This document shows positions 1 through 8,884 of a stretch of DNA of 64,000 nt, piece by piece (within the stretch, counting starts at the first letter, position 1; the number at the start of each line of letters is the position of its first letter). Under the pieces are notes generated by a model. The model was not told the DNA's origin and did not search any database. It worked only from the letters and a program-made list of their open reading frames with translations. Position numbers and translations under genes: made by a program. The DNA is from Asterias rubens (lineage: Eukaryota > Echinodermata > Asteroidea > Forcipulatida > Asteriidae), in the NCBI RefSeq assembly GCF_902459465.1, contig NW_022985712.1:62001-126000 (forward strand), read 5' to 3'.

Positions 1-600
1 ATGTTAGGTACACAATGTCCAGCTAAGAAAAAAACAAAAAACATTGGACTTCAATACCAAACTTCTCATTAGGTTTGTAGCATGAGCTCAGTCTCTCAGT
101 ACAATGTATTTGTCAGTGGCATAATCTGTTATGAAAAGGGGGTCGGGGAATGATTCTGAAATTTTGGTATGCCGATCTGAAAAATGTATGCATCATTTTT
201 GTTTGTCTAGGAAGACCTAGGATATGGTAAGAGTGCACACATTTTGAGACAAAGTATTCCCATCATTATGTGCTTAACCTTTTATAAATTTGTACAATAA
301 TCGACAAAATGTTTTCACCACTTGGCTAAATCTGAGGCAGGGAATGATCCTATGGGCCATCCCCCCCCTCCCATTATCCCTAGGATTTATGCCCTTGGTG
401 ATTTTGGTCAGACACACTTTGCAAGTATACCTTTCCTTATCAAATAATCAAAGCTATGTAGCTTGGAAGGATTGTGTTGTATGTTTAGTACACAATGTCC
501 AGCTAAGAATAAAAAGAACCCATCATTGGGACTAGACTGCATTACAAAACTTCTCATAAGGTTTGTTGAGCTCCATTTCCCATCAGTACAATTTGCAAGA
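1..600. repeat. Diverged direct repeat, copies near 1-115 and 481-600
   Basis: Both copies share the block tacacaatgtccagctaaga and, about 60 bases on, aacttctcat.aggtttgt followed by cagtacaat. They lie 480 bp apart and have diverged by substitutions and small indels. No coding potential is convincing between 1 and 780; the short open frames there have no recognisable protein features. The family is unknown. Confidence 0.6.
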
Positions 601-784
601 TACTTGTTCACTTTTAAAGTGCGTGGAAAATGAGAAGTTTCCAGTCAATCCACTTTCAAAATCTAGTTGCTGATGTATCAAACACAATATATAAGTATAC
701 AAAGATAATTTTTCGAAATTGTAAAAAGATTAAAAAAAGGAATTTTTAAAAAGCCCGCGCGTCGCGATTCTGAAAATGCAGAGG

Positions 785-941
785 TCACGATTGGTTGTTG
801 CGCAATGGCTGTGACGTCATAAAGGAGACTGACTAAGTCTGGTACCCATACAACTCACGCACGCTACGCAAGCCCCACATGTAATGTGCGCGTGCATTAT
901 TTCATTTATTGTCCGCTGATTCTTTCTTCGACGAAGTAAAC
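785..941 (+). promoter_or_regulatory. Putative promoter of the P2X7-like gene (inverted CCAAT, CRE)
   Basis: An inverted CCAAT box (attgg, about 790) and a perfect CRE palindrome TGACGTCA (812-819) lie about 125-150 bp upstream of the first ATG at 942. A second, decayed P2X7-like exon at 13056 also has TGACGTCA about 130 bp upstream of its ATG, which supports a shared promoter design. No TATA box is evident. Promoter function is inferred from position and motifs only. Confidence 0.4.
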
Positions 942-1234
942 ATGTCAGACTCTGAAAACTCCGGTGACGAATTTTGAGAAGAAATCAGTGTAGATTCTGA
1001 TGGTTCCAGTGAAGGATCTGAAAGTACCTCAGGGGGATCGGGAGACAGCGATGACGTTGAGCCAGACGATGAGGATGAGGTGGTTCGTGGGGCTGAACCA
1101 TATAGATTCGAGCCACTGGCAAGACCACGCCAACAGCAAGGTGACGCTGCTGCTGCTGACGACGCCGACCCCGATGAAGAACAAGATGGGAATGACCAAG
1201 CTGCCAACAACGAACGATTGAACAATACCGACTG
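942..1234 (+). CDS. Exon 1 of the P2X7-like gene (contains TGA)
   Basis: Starts ATG-TCA-GAC and runs in one frame to the donor ACTG|GTAATT, broken only by TGA at codon 12 (975-977). The product is acidic, with Asp/Glu/Ser stretches and PYRFEPLARPR. The last two bases (TG) combine with the first base of exon 2 to give the conserved Trp before CSCGKC. The final 26 bases of the exon are repeated at 7750-7775, beyond the Ngaro element. Confidence 0.7.
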
Positions 1235-1247
1235 GTAATTTTAATTT
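1209..1247 (+). repeat. 39-bp flanking direct repeat, left copy (exon 1 end plus splice donor)
   Basis: The 39 bases ending in ggtaattttaattt occur identically at 7750-7788, on the other side of the Ngaro-type element. The copy spans the last 26 bases of exon 1 and the first 13 of intron 1, so the donor site exists twice. This is longer than a normal target-site duplication, and tyrosine-recombinase elements are generally reported to make none. Confidence 0.85.
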
Positions 1248-1344
1248 GTGATTCCCCCCATCAGGATTTTTTGTTTTGGCGGGCTTATTATTTTATCTGT
1301 CACTTCGTCACAGTCTTTCAATGTGGTAAGATATGAATAATTTT
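1248..1344 (+). repeat. Ngaro split direct repeat A1
   Basis: 97 bp beginning gtgattccccccatcagg, the left end of the element. It is repeated without visible difference at 7038-7134 (A2). Confidence 0.85.
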
Positions 1345-1531
1345 TTGATGAAGGAATTTTAGTCTTTGATTTAGCTTTCAAGGTCAATTTTTCCAGTTTC
1401 GTTTTGGGATAAAGCTTGCAAGCAGTGCAGGAGATTGTTCATAATATTTTCGCTCCAGAAGGAGTATTTAATACGGAATAGAAATTTTTCCAGTTATTTG
1501 GGATAACAACTTTGGCCAGCATACGGAAATC

Positions 1532-3010
1532 ATGCCTCGAGTTAGACGGCGTCCGGCTCGGTTTGACGATGTCGATGAGGAAGGCGCCTATCCAATGGAC
1601 AGACGTTCCACGATGCAGTCGGCGGCTGTGAATAAGAAAGGCCAAGGGAAACGGAAGGCTAAGGTGAGGGCATCATCTGCACAGCCGGCCTTGATCACTC
1701 TCAATACCGGCACGGCTTCGTCTTCCCCTCGACCGCTATCAAGTCAAGGCCTGCCGCCAATAATTTCGCCACCAGGGATCCAGCATCAGGCTATTATACC
1801 GCCGGCAAACACCGGGGCAACCTATGCTTCTACTGTAAGGGATGAAACAGTCACGTTCAACGGTTTGCAGCCCGGCGAGGCGGTGGTCGCCCCTCCGGTT
1901 TTCAGCAACTCGACTGCCGGGACTCGGCCCCTGCCGACGGGTGGTGAGTACACCGGTGATTCCGGTCAGGTTGCGGCCCCTTGTTCCACCTCACATGCAT
2001 TTAATAATCATGATAGTAGTTATGGTAATACTAATAGGCCTATTATTACTAGTAGTACTAGTTGTATTGATGTGCCTAGGGGTGGGAATAGTTGTACTGA
2101 TAATAGTGGGTTAGGCCTCGGTGTTCTTGGGCAGGTTTGTAGGCCACCAGTTCTTCCACAAGTTGACGTCGGAACACCTTTGGGTTTTCAAGTGTCAATG
2201 GCGCTCAAAGAAAAAATTTGGCAGGGTATGTACATTGATATGTCTCTCCTCCTAAATGATTCTAGTGCTTCAGTTTTCGCTAAGGCGGGGGATACTACTG
2301 CTAACTTGTCATTGGCAATTGTTGGGGGGAATTTAGTTGTGCGCAAACCGGAAGGATCACGCAAGAAATTGGACACATTTGAGGAATGGCAGTCCGCTTT
2401 TCACAACTTTATGGCGATTTTTCTGGTGAAACACCCCAATCGCTGCGGGGAGCTGCTCAAATACTGCGAAATTATCCACATGGCTGCAGTTCAGTTTCCT
2501 GGGCAAGGTTGGAAGCGCTACGATGAACAATTTTGCTTGCGTGGGGAGGCAGACCCCATGCGCTTTTGGGGCAAGCTTGATACCGAGCTTTGGCTAACCG
2601 TGGCAGCGGTGGGTGTTACTGCAGCTAGTCAATTTTCGAGTGGCAATGTGTTAACCGTTCCTCAACCCTCCTCTTCCAAGGTGCGCACGGGACTTTGTTT
2701 TGCGTACAACGGCACGCAAGGCTGTCATTTCCGTGTTTGCAAATTTTTGCATAGTTGTTCTAAGTGTCAGCGCCCCGGCCATGGTGCAACTCGTTGTAGG
2801 ATGGCGGGTCAGGCGCGCTGGGTTAGTTCCCCTGCTACTGCTGCATCGGCCCCGCCGGCGCGGCCACACAAACTCCCGGCTTTGCCAGCGCAAAAGCTTG
2901 CTGATCCAATGGCTATGCAAAAGCATTACTCAGTCAATCTAAATCGTGCCAATGTCAATGGCGCTAGTGGGACCGGTACTGGGTCTTTTCGCTCTTCAAA
3001 CGCCAATTAA
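1532..3010 (+). CDS. Ngaro ORF1, Gag-like protein with zinc-knuckle motifs
   Basis: 492 residues. The first ~220 residues are low-complexity, rich in Pro/Ser/Thr/Gly and basic near the N-terminus (RVRRRPARF). The middle (about 220-380) is a globular region with several Trp residues and is probably the capsid-like part. A CX8CX4CX3H motif (about 389-407) is followed directly by a CX2CX4HX4C CCHC knuckle (CSKCQRPGHGATRC, about 409-422), typical of nucleic-acid-binding retrotransposon Gags. The 3' end overlaps ORF2 by about 60 nt in another frame, so ORF2 is probably made by frameshifting or reinitiation. The ATG at 1532 is the first of the frame after A1. Confidence 0.85.
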   Translation: MPRVRRRPARFDDVDEEGAYPMDRRSTMQSAAVNKKGQGKRKAKVRASSAQPALITLNTGTASSSPRPLSSQGLPPIISPPGIQHQAIIPPANTGATYASTVRDETVTFNGLQPGEAVVAPPVFSNSTAGTRPLPTGGEYTGDSGQVAAPCSTSHAFNNHDSSYGNTNRPIITSSTSCIDVPRGGNSCTDNSGLGLGVLGQVCRPPVLPQVDVGTPLGFQVSMALKEKIWQGMYIDMSLLLNDSSASVFAKAGDTTANLSLAIVGGNLVVRKPEGSRKKLDTFEEWQSAFHNFMAIFLVKHPNRCGELLKYCEIIHMAAVQFPGQGWKRYDEQFCLRGEADPMRFWGKLDTELWLTVAAVGVTAASQFSSGNVLTVPQPSSSKVRTGLCFAYNGTQGCHFRVCKFLHSCSKCQRPGHGATRCRMAGQARWVSSPATAASAPPARPHKLPALPAQKLADPMAMQKHYSVNLNRANVNGASGTGTGSFRSSNAN

Positions 3011-4568
3011 TTTTTCAGTTTTGGATTGTTGGCTGTGTTCTTACCCCTTGGATTCTGATGTTGAGGTCTTACGTAATGGGTTTGCTAACGGTTTTTCGTT
3101 GGGTTATACTGGCCCTAGGGGGGCGCGCGATTCTGTGTGCCTCACTTCTGCTGCGGCTCAGCCCGCGGTTGTTGTGCGTAAACTTGCAACAGAAATTGCG
3201 TTAGGTAGGATAGCGGGGCCATTTGTGTCTCGTCCTTTGGCTTCCTTGCAATGTTCCCCCATTGGCTTAGTACCTAAGCGCGAGCCCAACACGTTCCGCC
3301 TCATCCATCACTTATCTTTTCCCGCTGGTCAATCCATTAATGATTTTATTAGCAGGGATCTTTGTTCAGTGCATTATGCTTCATTCGACAAAGCTGTTCA
3401 GCTGACTATCAAGGGGGGTCACGGTGCATGGTTGGCAAAGGCCGACATTAAATCGGCGTTTAGGTTGCTACCGGTTGCCCCAGTTGATTATGAATTGTTA
3501 GGTTTTACTTATGGCGGGATGTTTTATTATGACAAGTGTCTTCCCATGGGCTGTAGTATTTCATGTTCATTATTTGAGAAATTTAGCTCATTTTTAGAGT
3601 TTCAAGTTAAACGTTTTTCTGGGTCCTCCTTTTTAACCCATTATCTTGATGACTTCCTTTTCGTGGGGTCATCTTCAAGCTCTTGTTCAGTTTTGCTTGA
3701 GGCCTTTAAGGCGGTTTGCGCTGAGCTTGGTGTCCCTTTAGCTGAGGAGAAGACAGTTGGCCCAGTGCAGTCGATTTCGTTCTTAGGCCTTGTGATTGAT
3801 TCAGTTGCGCGTCAAATTAGGGTGCCACAAGAAAAGGTTGATGCTTTAGTATGTCAGATTAGGGGCTTGTTGGGTAAACGTAAGATTTCCCTCGTTGGGG
3901 TTCAGTCAATTGTAGGCTCCCTTAATTTTATTTGCAGGGCAATTCCTACGGGGCGGGCTTTTGTTCGCCGCTTAATTGCATTAACACAAGGGCTTTCTCG
4001 CCCCCATCACATGGTTCGGATTTCACAAGGGGCCAAGCTGGATTTGCTTGCCTGGCTTGAATTCTTGGCGCATTTTAACGGGGTTTCTGTGTTTGCAGAC
4101 CATGCTTGGCAGTCGAACGATACTTTGCAATTGTTCACTGATGCCGCTGCTAGTGTTGGTTTTGGGGCATATTTCCAAGGCAAGTGGGTTCAAGGTCATT
4201 GGCCCCCATGTATTTTGCAGCAGCCTCCATCCATCGCTTTCCTTGAGCTTTTCCCGCTTTTCGTTGCATTGAAATGTTGGGCCCCGCTACTTGCCGGCAG
4301 GAAAGTTGTGTTTAACACCGACAATTTCGCTGTTGTGCACATTATTAATAAGAAATCCTCGCCGTGTAAGCGTATCATGGTTGTTGTGCGTCAATTTGTC
4401 CTGCTCTGCCTCGAGTTTAACATATCATTTCGAGCGGTTCACGTCCCTGGGAAATTTAATGAGATTGCGGATGCTTTATCTCGTTTCCAGATGAGTCGTT
4501 TTCGTGTGGCAGCCCCATTGGCAGACGCTGTAATGACACCGCTCCCTGCTCTACCTCTTCCTTGGTAG
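2952..4568 (+). CDS. Ngaro ORF2, reverse transcriptase and RNase H
   Basis: About 539 residues from the first ATG of the frame (2952). RT motifs: KADIKSAF with the first catalytic Asp (about 165), LPMGCSISC, and YLDDF with the Asp pair (about 233-234). RNase H follows: Asp in LFTDAAA (about 397), Glu in AFLELFP (about 432), Asp in FNTDN (about 457) and Asp in EIADALSR (about 507). This RT-RH layout without protease or integrase is that of DIRS-like elements. It begins inside the end of ORF1 and its stop overlaps the open region of ORF3. No frameshift or stop is seen. Confidence 0.93.
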   Translation: MSMALVGPVLGLFALQTPINFSVLDCWLCSYPLDSDVEVLRNGFANGFSLGYTGPRGARDSVCLTSAAAQPAVVVRKLATEIALGRIAGPFVSRPLASLQCSPIGLVPKREPNTFRLIHHLSFPAGQSINDFISRDLCSVHYASFDKAVQLTIKGGHGAWLAKADIKSAFRLLPVAPVDYELLGFTYGGMFYYDKCLPMGCSISCSLFEKFSSFLEFQVKRFSGSSFLTHYLDDFLFVGSSSSSCSVLLEAFKAVCAELGVPLAEEKTVGPVQSISFLGLVIDSVARQIRVPQEKVDALVCQIRGLLGKRKISLVGVQSIVGSLNFICRAIPTGRAFVRRLIALTQGLSRPHHMVRISQGAKLDLLAWLEFLAHFNGVSVFADHAWQSNDTLQLFTDAAASVGFGAYFQGKWVQGHWPPCILQQPPSIAFLELFPLFVALKCWAPLLAGRKVVFNTDNFAVVHIINKKSSPCKRIMVVVRQFVLLCLEFNISFRAVHVPGKFNEIADALSRFQMSRFRVAAPLADAVMTPLPALPLPW

Positions 4569-4576
4569 CTGATGAG

Positions 4577-5503
4577 ATGAGCCGTCTATTGGCAGCATCC
4601 ATTGCGCCCAACTCACACAAAGCTTATGCTACGGGGTGGAATGCTTTTTGCCGATTTCGGCAACTATCCCTTGATACAGTAGGGCCGCCTGCTTCGGCGG
4701 TAGAGGTGCGTCGTTTTGTTGCGTGGCTTTCCTTGCGTGGCCTTGCCCCAGCTACGATTGCTAACTATGTTTCGGGCGTGGGCTATTTTTATAAGTTGCA
4801 TGGGATGTCAGATCCTACGAAAGATTTTCTTGTTTCTAAATTGATTGAGGGTTCTCGCCGCGGCTGCGGTTTAGTGGATAATCGGGTGCCAATTTCGTTG
4901 CCAATTCTTCAGCAGCTAATTGATTCACTTCCTCACATTTGCGCGTCTCAATTTGAAAGTACCATGTTCAAGGCAGTTTTCCTGGGTGCCTTTTTCGGTT
5001 TTTTACGCGTAGGCGAGTTTGCCGTGGTTTCCAATTCCCGGGTACAGGAGTCCGTACTAGTTTTCGGGGATGTGCAATTTTCGAAACCGGGGTCACATGA
5101 TCAGTTTGTTGGCTTAACCTTTCGGCAGTCAAAAAATAATCAACATGGTTTTCCACAGCGCATTCGTCTTGTCACTACTAGTTCTAAATCACTATGCCCC
5201 GTTCAAGGGTTCTTGGATTTTATTGCTATCCGTCCCGAGTATCCCGGGCCGTTTTTCTGTCACTTTGATAGCAGGCCATTGACTCGGTACCAGTTCAATT
5301 CGGTGTTACGTAAGGCAGTTTTCTTTGCTGGCCTAGGCGGACAACAAATTCGGGGGCACTCGTTCCGCATCGGTGCTGCATCGTCCGCAGCCGCTCTCGG
5401 GGTCTCTCATGACAATATCCGTGCTATGGGCCGGTGGCGTTCCAATGCATTTTTGTCTTACATTCGCCCGATCCCTACTTGCAATCTGCAATCGGGCTGC
5501 TGA
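4577..5503 (+). CDS. Ngaro ORF3, tyrosine recombinase
   Basis: About 308 residues from the first ATG (4577); the frame is open from 4562 and touches the ORF2 stop. The N-terminal half has the SAM-like core-binding look (ANYVSGVGYFYKLHG). The catalytic domain has Arg in FLRVGEF (about 144), HxxR in GHSFRIGAA (His about 261, Arg about 264), GRWRS (about 286) and the nucleophile Tyr in LSYIRP (about 295). All expected active-site residues are present. The enzyme should integrate a circular cDNA by site-specific recombination, replacing the integrase of LTR elements. Confidence 0.93.
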   Translation: MSRLLAASIAPNSHKAYATGWNAFCRFRQLSLDTVGPPASAVEVRRFVAWLSLRGLAPATIANYVSGVGYFYKLHGMSDPTKDFLVSKLIEGSRRGCGLVDNRVPISLPILQQLIDSLPHICASQFESTMFKAVFLGAFFGFLRVGEFAVVSNSRVQESVLVFGDVQFSKPGSHDQFVGLTFRQSKNNQHGFPQRIRLVTTSSKSLCPVQGFLDFIAIRPEYPGPFFCHFDSRPLTRYQFNSVLRKAVFFAGLGGQQIRGHSFRIGAASSAAALGVSHDNIRAMGRWRSNAFLSYIRPIPTCNLQSGC

Positions 5504-5584
5504 TTGTCCGGGTGGGGGTACCATTTTCATGTTAGCTTGTTTGTTATTTCATGCATTTTTGGGCCGGGATTCAATTTCACTTAA

Positions 5585-6124
5585 TTTTATTTCGTAGGTT
5601 CAGTTTGGATTGTTGGGGACTCCTTGGTGCGTCGAGCTGAAGGTCCGTTCGGGATTCCAGCCCGGGTTTATTGGAAAGGCAAAGGTGGGGCTGGGATGGC
5701 TAATTATGATTACCTGCTTAATGACCTCCGAAAACGGGCACCTCCCCCAGATTTGTTGATTTTTCATTTAGGTACCAATGACCTCGTAACTATTGATGAG
5801 TTTGCACTGCGGCAGCAAATTGCAGTGATGCTCCGTGATTGTGCCTGGGCGTACCCAACTTCGACTATTGTTTGGTCAGATATGCTGCCTCGTGTTTTTT
5901 ACATGGGCGCGCGTTCTCAATCGGCGCTGGAACGTAAACGCCGAACGATTAATCGTTGGGCAGCGTCTCAATGCAAAGCAGTGCAGGCTCTTTGTGTTCA
6001 TCACCCCCAATTTATTTGGTCTGAGGTAAGCCTTTTTTCATACGATGGTGTGCATTTATCTTCCCTTGGGAATCAATTGTTCCGAAGTAATTTGCGAGCA
6101 TTCATTGTTTCAAACATGATGTAG
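5585..6124 (+). CDS. Ngaro ORF4, SGNH/GDSL-type hydrolase
   Basis: The frame is open from 5585. It contains the block I motif VWIVGDSL (about 5603-5626), block III HLGTND (about 5765-5782) and block V DGVHLSSLG (about 6043-6069), so Ser, Gly, Asn and His of the SGNH family are all present. The first ATG of the frame (5696) lies after the catalytic GDS. The domain must therefore be reached by another route, such as a splice acceptor at tttcgtag|gttcag (5596/5597) or readthrough from ORF3, which is in the same frame but ends 82 nt earlier. SGNH-like ORFs are known in Ngaro elements; their role in the life cycle is not settled. Confidence 0.85.
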   Translation, partial: FYFVGSVWIVGDSLVRRAEGPFGIPARVYWKGKGGAGMANYDYLLNDLRKRAPPPDLLIFHLGTNDLVTIDEFALRQQIAVMLRDCAWAYPTSTIVWSDMLPRVFYMGARSQSALERKRRTINRWAASQCKAVQALCVHHPQFIWSEVSLFSYDGVHLSSLGNQLFRSNLRAFIVSNMM

Positions 6125-6252
6125 GCAGAGGGTATCCTGATATGATGTGCATGTTGTGACTCAGTAGCCTATAATTTATACGGGGGTGTTTGGTTGTCTC
6201 TCCCCCTCCCTTCTCCGTCTCTCTCTCTCTCGGTGGGCGCGCTTGGCGCGTG

Positions 6253-6797
6253 TGGCATAATTGGAAGGGTTCAGACAGCCATTTACCCCGATTTTGGCGT
6301 TTATTTAACAACATGTAATAATTATTATAAACACAATGGATTTGTTAATTGGTTTTGGTATTGTTGCCATGGCTTTCGAAAGTTTCATGAGGCCATGATT
6401 CCGACTGAGGTTTCATCGGTGGAAGCGCAACTCTATCCTGTACTCTGTGTAATTAAACAAATTAATAATTTCTACAAAACACAGTAAAGTTGATCTGGTG
6501 TAGGCCTACACAAATTATATTGGGTTTGTGGCTGACATATGCAGCTAATTTTTGGGTCAAATGGAACCCAGGTTTGGGTGCAAGTGCATCCTGGTTTGTT
6601 TTGTATTTTTGGGTCAAATTGAACCCAGGTTCGGGTGCAAGTGCATCCTGGTTAGGGGTCAGGTGTACCCCGCTTGTTTTTCTTGTGTCCGGTTTGCCCA
6701 ATTCGGTATCCGGCACAAATAAAATCAGTTGGTTTCAGACTGTGGCAGTAATTCAAATATTTGTGTCTTGTTTGTTTTTATTGGAGTCTGAGTATAA
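6253..6797 (+). repeat. Ngaro split direct repeat B1
   Basis: Begins tggcataattggaaggg and ends gagtctgagtata. It matches B2 (7208-7751) apart from a one-base indel near 6364 and a few substitutions. It contains an internal tandem duplication of about 57 bp (around 6547-6660) built on gggtcaaatggaacccagg. Between B1 and A2 lie about 240 bp of unique sequence. Confidence 0.85.
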
Positions 6798-7037
6798 TTC
6801 CTTTTATCACCCTAAGGATAAAAGGCCTTATACTCAGCGTAACCTTCATTGTACACAGTCTGTTCCGGGCATACCCACAGCGTTTTTCTTACAAGCAATA
6901 TTTAATTGTTTTTTCCCTGTGCATCCATGGCATAGTTTGCAAAAAATCACTTGCTGGGTTTCTGGGTCATGCTGTGTTGCAATTTAACAATGTAGCAAAT
7001 CAGTGTATTACATTTACTTTTGTTTTAACCAATCATG

Positions 7038-7134
7038 GTGATTCCCCCCATCAGGATTTTTTGTTTTGGCGGGCTTATTATTTTATCTGTCACTTCGTCA
7101 CAGTCTTTCAATGTGGTAAGATATGAATAATTTT
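7038..7134 (+). repeat. Ngaro split direct repeat A2
   Basis: The 97-bp copy of A1, placed between B1 and B2 as expected for the A1-ORFs-B1-A2-B2 layout. Confidence 0.85.
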
Positions 7135-7207
7135 CCCACCGCCATCCCACTTACTCCACCTGTTATTTGGCAATGTTCTTATTGGCTGTTTTTTCAAGTT
7201 GCTGCAT

Positions 7208-7750
7208 TGGCATAATTGGAAGGGTTCAGACAGCCATTTACCCCGATTTTGGCGTTTATTTAACAACATGTAATAATTATTATAAACACAATGGATTTGT
7301 TAATTGGTTTTGGTATTGTGCCATGGCGTTCGAAAGTTTCATGAGGCCATGATTCCGACTGAGGTTTCATCGGTGGAAGCGCAACTCTATCCTGTACTCT
7401 GTGTAATTAAACAAATTAATAATTTCTACAAAACACAGTAAAGTTGATCTGGTGTAGGCCTACACAAATTATATTGGGTTTGTGGCTGACATATGCAGCT
7501 AATTTTTGGGTCAAATGGAACCCAGGTTTGGGTGCAAGTGCATCCTGGTTTGTTTTGTATTTTTGGGTCAAATTGAACCCAGGTTCGGGTGCAAGTGCAT
7601 CCTGGTTAGGGGTCAGGTGTACCCCGCTTGTTTTTCTTGTGTCCGGTTTGCCCAATTCGGTATCCGGCACAAATAAAATCAGTTGGTTTCAGACTGTGGC
7701 AGTAATTCAAAAATTTGTGTCTTGTTTGTTTTTATTGGAGTCTGAGTATA
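7208..7750 (+). repeat. Ngaro split direct repeat B2, right end of element
   Basis: Near-identical copy of B1, ending gagtctgagtata directly before the 39-bp flanking repeat. It retains the internal 57-bp duplication. Confidence 0.85.
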
Positions 7751-7788
7751 ACGAACGATTGAACAATACCGACTGGTAATTTTAATTT
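7750..7788 (+). repeat. 39-bp flanking direct repeat, right copy
   Basis: Identical to 1209-1247. It recreates the end of exon 1 and the donor ACTG|GTAATT (junction after 7775), from which intron 1 continues into ordinary sequence (ctgaatcattgacg). Confidence 0.85.
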
Positions 7789-8135
7789 CTGAATCATTGA
7801 CGTACACATGTAGTATAGTTCACTGATTTTACTTAAAAAAACATAGCCGGTGAATGTAGGCTTTTGCTGATATTGATGACAGCAAAACACGTACCCATGT
7901 ACGGTGTATACCAGGTCATTTGGCTCATAGGCCTTACTCGCTCGTCTATCTACACAATCATACAATGCAAAGACACCTTTGTCTGTGAGTAGTTTTCTGT
8001 AACTGTTAGTGTCTAATTTGTAATGATGTCAACCAGGTGAAATTGAGTTGTGTACATGAATGTCGAGTTAAATTCCATGCCACAGTTCTCTTAAAAATGT
8101 CTGACTTATTAATTGTCTTGCTTTTTGAATTGAAG

Positions 8136-8372
8136 GTGTTCCTGTGGTAAATGTGTGGTGATGGAGTTCGTTCATAACTGCATTTGCTGTAAAGAGATTG
8201 CAGCCATACAGGAGAAAATCGTTCATACTGGAGTCGACACTGAGGGTTTCAGATGTTTTACAGACCATCCCTGGTATTCGGCTACATGTCTGAACCCCGG
8301 AACACTAGAGACAGCGTACTATGCGTACCGACAACAGTATGGGGCTAGAGCTGTTGAAGGTGACCTTCCACG
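8136..8372 (+). CDS. Exon 2 of the P2X7-like gene
   Basis: Acceptor tgaag|GTGTTCC and donor CCACG|GTAAGA. Read in phase it gives CSCGKCVVM, CICCKEIAAI and then DHPWYSATCLN and YYAYRQQYG, the Cys/His-rich zinc-binding core of the P2X7 ballast domain. Cysteine spacing and the flanking Trp from exon 1 fit the family. Confidence 0.85.
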
Positions 8373-8712
8373 GTAAGAGTTAATTTTCAATGTTTATAAA
8401 TTTCAACTTTTTTTTCTGTAAGATTTTTGAACCGAAATAGAAGCACACAACCTGGTTGTTATATTCAGATAATCTATTTTATGAGAACCGGTACATACAT
8501 GAACATGTATCAGGACACTTTTCCCACCCCCACAATAAAGGCGACTCTCTTGATAAGCCCATTATTCCTTGTTTGAGCCCATTTCGTCAGTCCCACTTAT
8601 CCTGGTAACACTGATACTGGCTAGTACATTGGTCAATTCAACGTAACAAATGGACAAATGATATACAGTTTGTTGATTGTAAAACAGAACGGTATTATTT
8701 TTTATTTCACAG

Positions 8713-8884
8713 AAAGTACAGACATGTGTCTTATTGGCAGGTGATCAGGTGGTGTTATGGTTACCTTGGAAGACACAACAGAGTGCCCCTCCCAGCATGC
8801 ATAATGGAGATAACCAGAACGACTTTCCCCGATGAAGGAGGCAACTATGAAGGGTTTAGATTTCCTGACCTTGATGACATGTAG
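8713..8884 (+). CDS. Exon 3 of the P2X7-like gene
   Basis: Acceptor tttcacag|AAAGTAC; ends DLDDM-TAG. It encodes YRHVSYWQVIRWCYGYLG, then LPACIMEITRTTFP and GNYEGFRFPD, equivalent to the C-terminal stretch of P2X7 (xxxCxxxIRxxFPxxxGxYxGF). This secures the family assignment. Confidence 0.85.

Larger units (their letters stand above)
1248..7749 (+). mobile_element. Complete Ngaro-type (DIRS-like) tyrosine-recombinase retrotransposon
   Basis: The element holds four ORFs in order: gag (1532-3010), RT/RNase H (2952-4568), tyrosine recombinase (4577-5503) and SGNH hydrolase (about 5585-6124). These are followed by the split direct-repeat arrangement A1 ... B1-A2-B2. A1 (1248-1344) equals A2 (7038-7134), and B1 (6253-6797) matches B2 (7208-7751, ends ambiguous by 1-2 nt) with only a few differences. 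Gene order, the absence of integrase and protease, YR plus SGNH content, and the split repeats define Ngaro elements, known from sea urchin and fish. All ORFs are open and the repeats nearly identical, so the insertion is probably recent. It sits in intron 1 of the P2X7-like gene in the same orientation. Confidence 0.9.
942..8884 (+). pseudogene. P2X7 ballast-domain-like gene, three exons, split by a Ngaro insertion and with a stop in exon 1
   Basis: Exons 942-1234, 8136-8372 and 8713-8884 join with consistent phases (702 nt, 234 codons including the stop). Exon 1 encodes an acidic, Ser/Asp-rich N-terminus with the motif PYRFEPLARPR and ends NTDW. Exon 2 carries the Cys-rich core (WCSCGKC, CICCKEI, then H and C ligands). 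Exon 3 ends FPDEGGNYEGFRFPD, which closely resembles the extreme C-terminus of P2X7 receptors. No transmembrane P2X channel domain is present; stand-alone proteins of this domain are common in aquatic invertebrates. Exon 1 has an in-frame TGA at 975-977 and no later ATG before exon 2, so a full-length product seems impossible unless another start is used. Intron 1 is about 6.9 kb because it contains the retrotransposon. Function is unknown; zinc binding is known for the vertebrate domain. Confidence 0.75.

Noticed and set aside
975-977. TGA in exon 1 read as selenocysteine
   Set aside because: The position is not a cysteine equivalent in the acidic N-terminus and no SECIS-like hairpin was sought or seen; a nonsense change or sequence error is simpler.
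902-1225. Open frame on the - strand, Ser/Pro-rich, opposite P2X7-like exon 1
   Set aside because: It is the antisense shadow of an acidic Asp/Glu/Ser coding exon on +, which explains its composition.
8155-8376. Separate small gene starting at the ATG in exon 2
   Set aside because: The Cys-rich motif begins upstream of this ATG and joins in phase to exon 1 through a good acceptor, so it is an internal exon.
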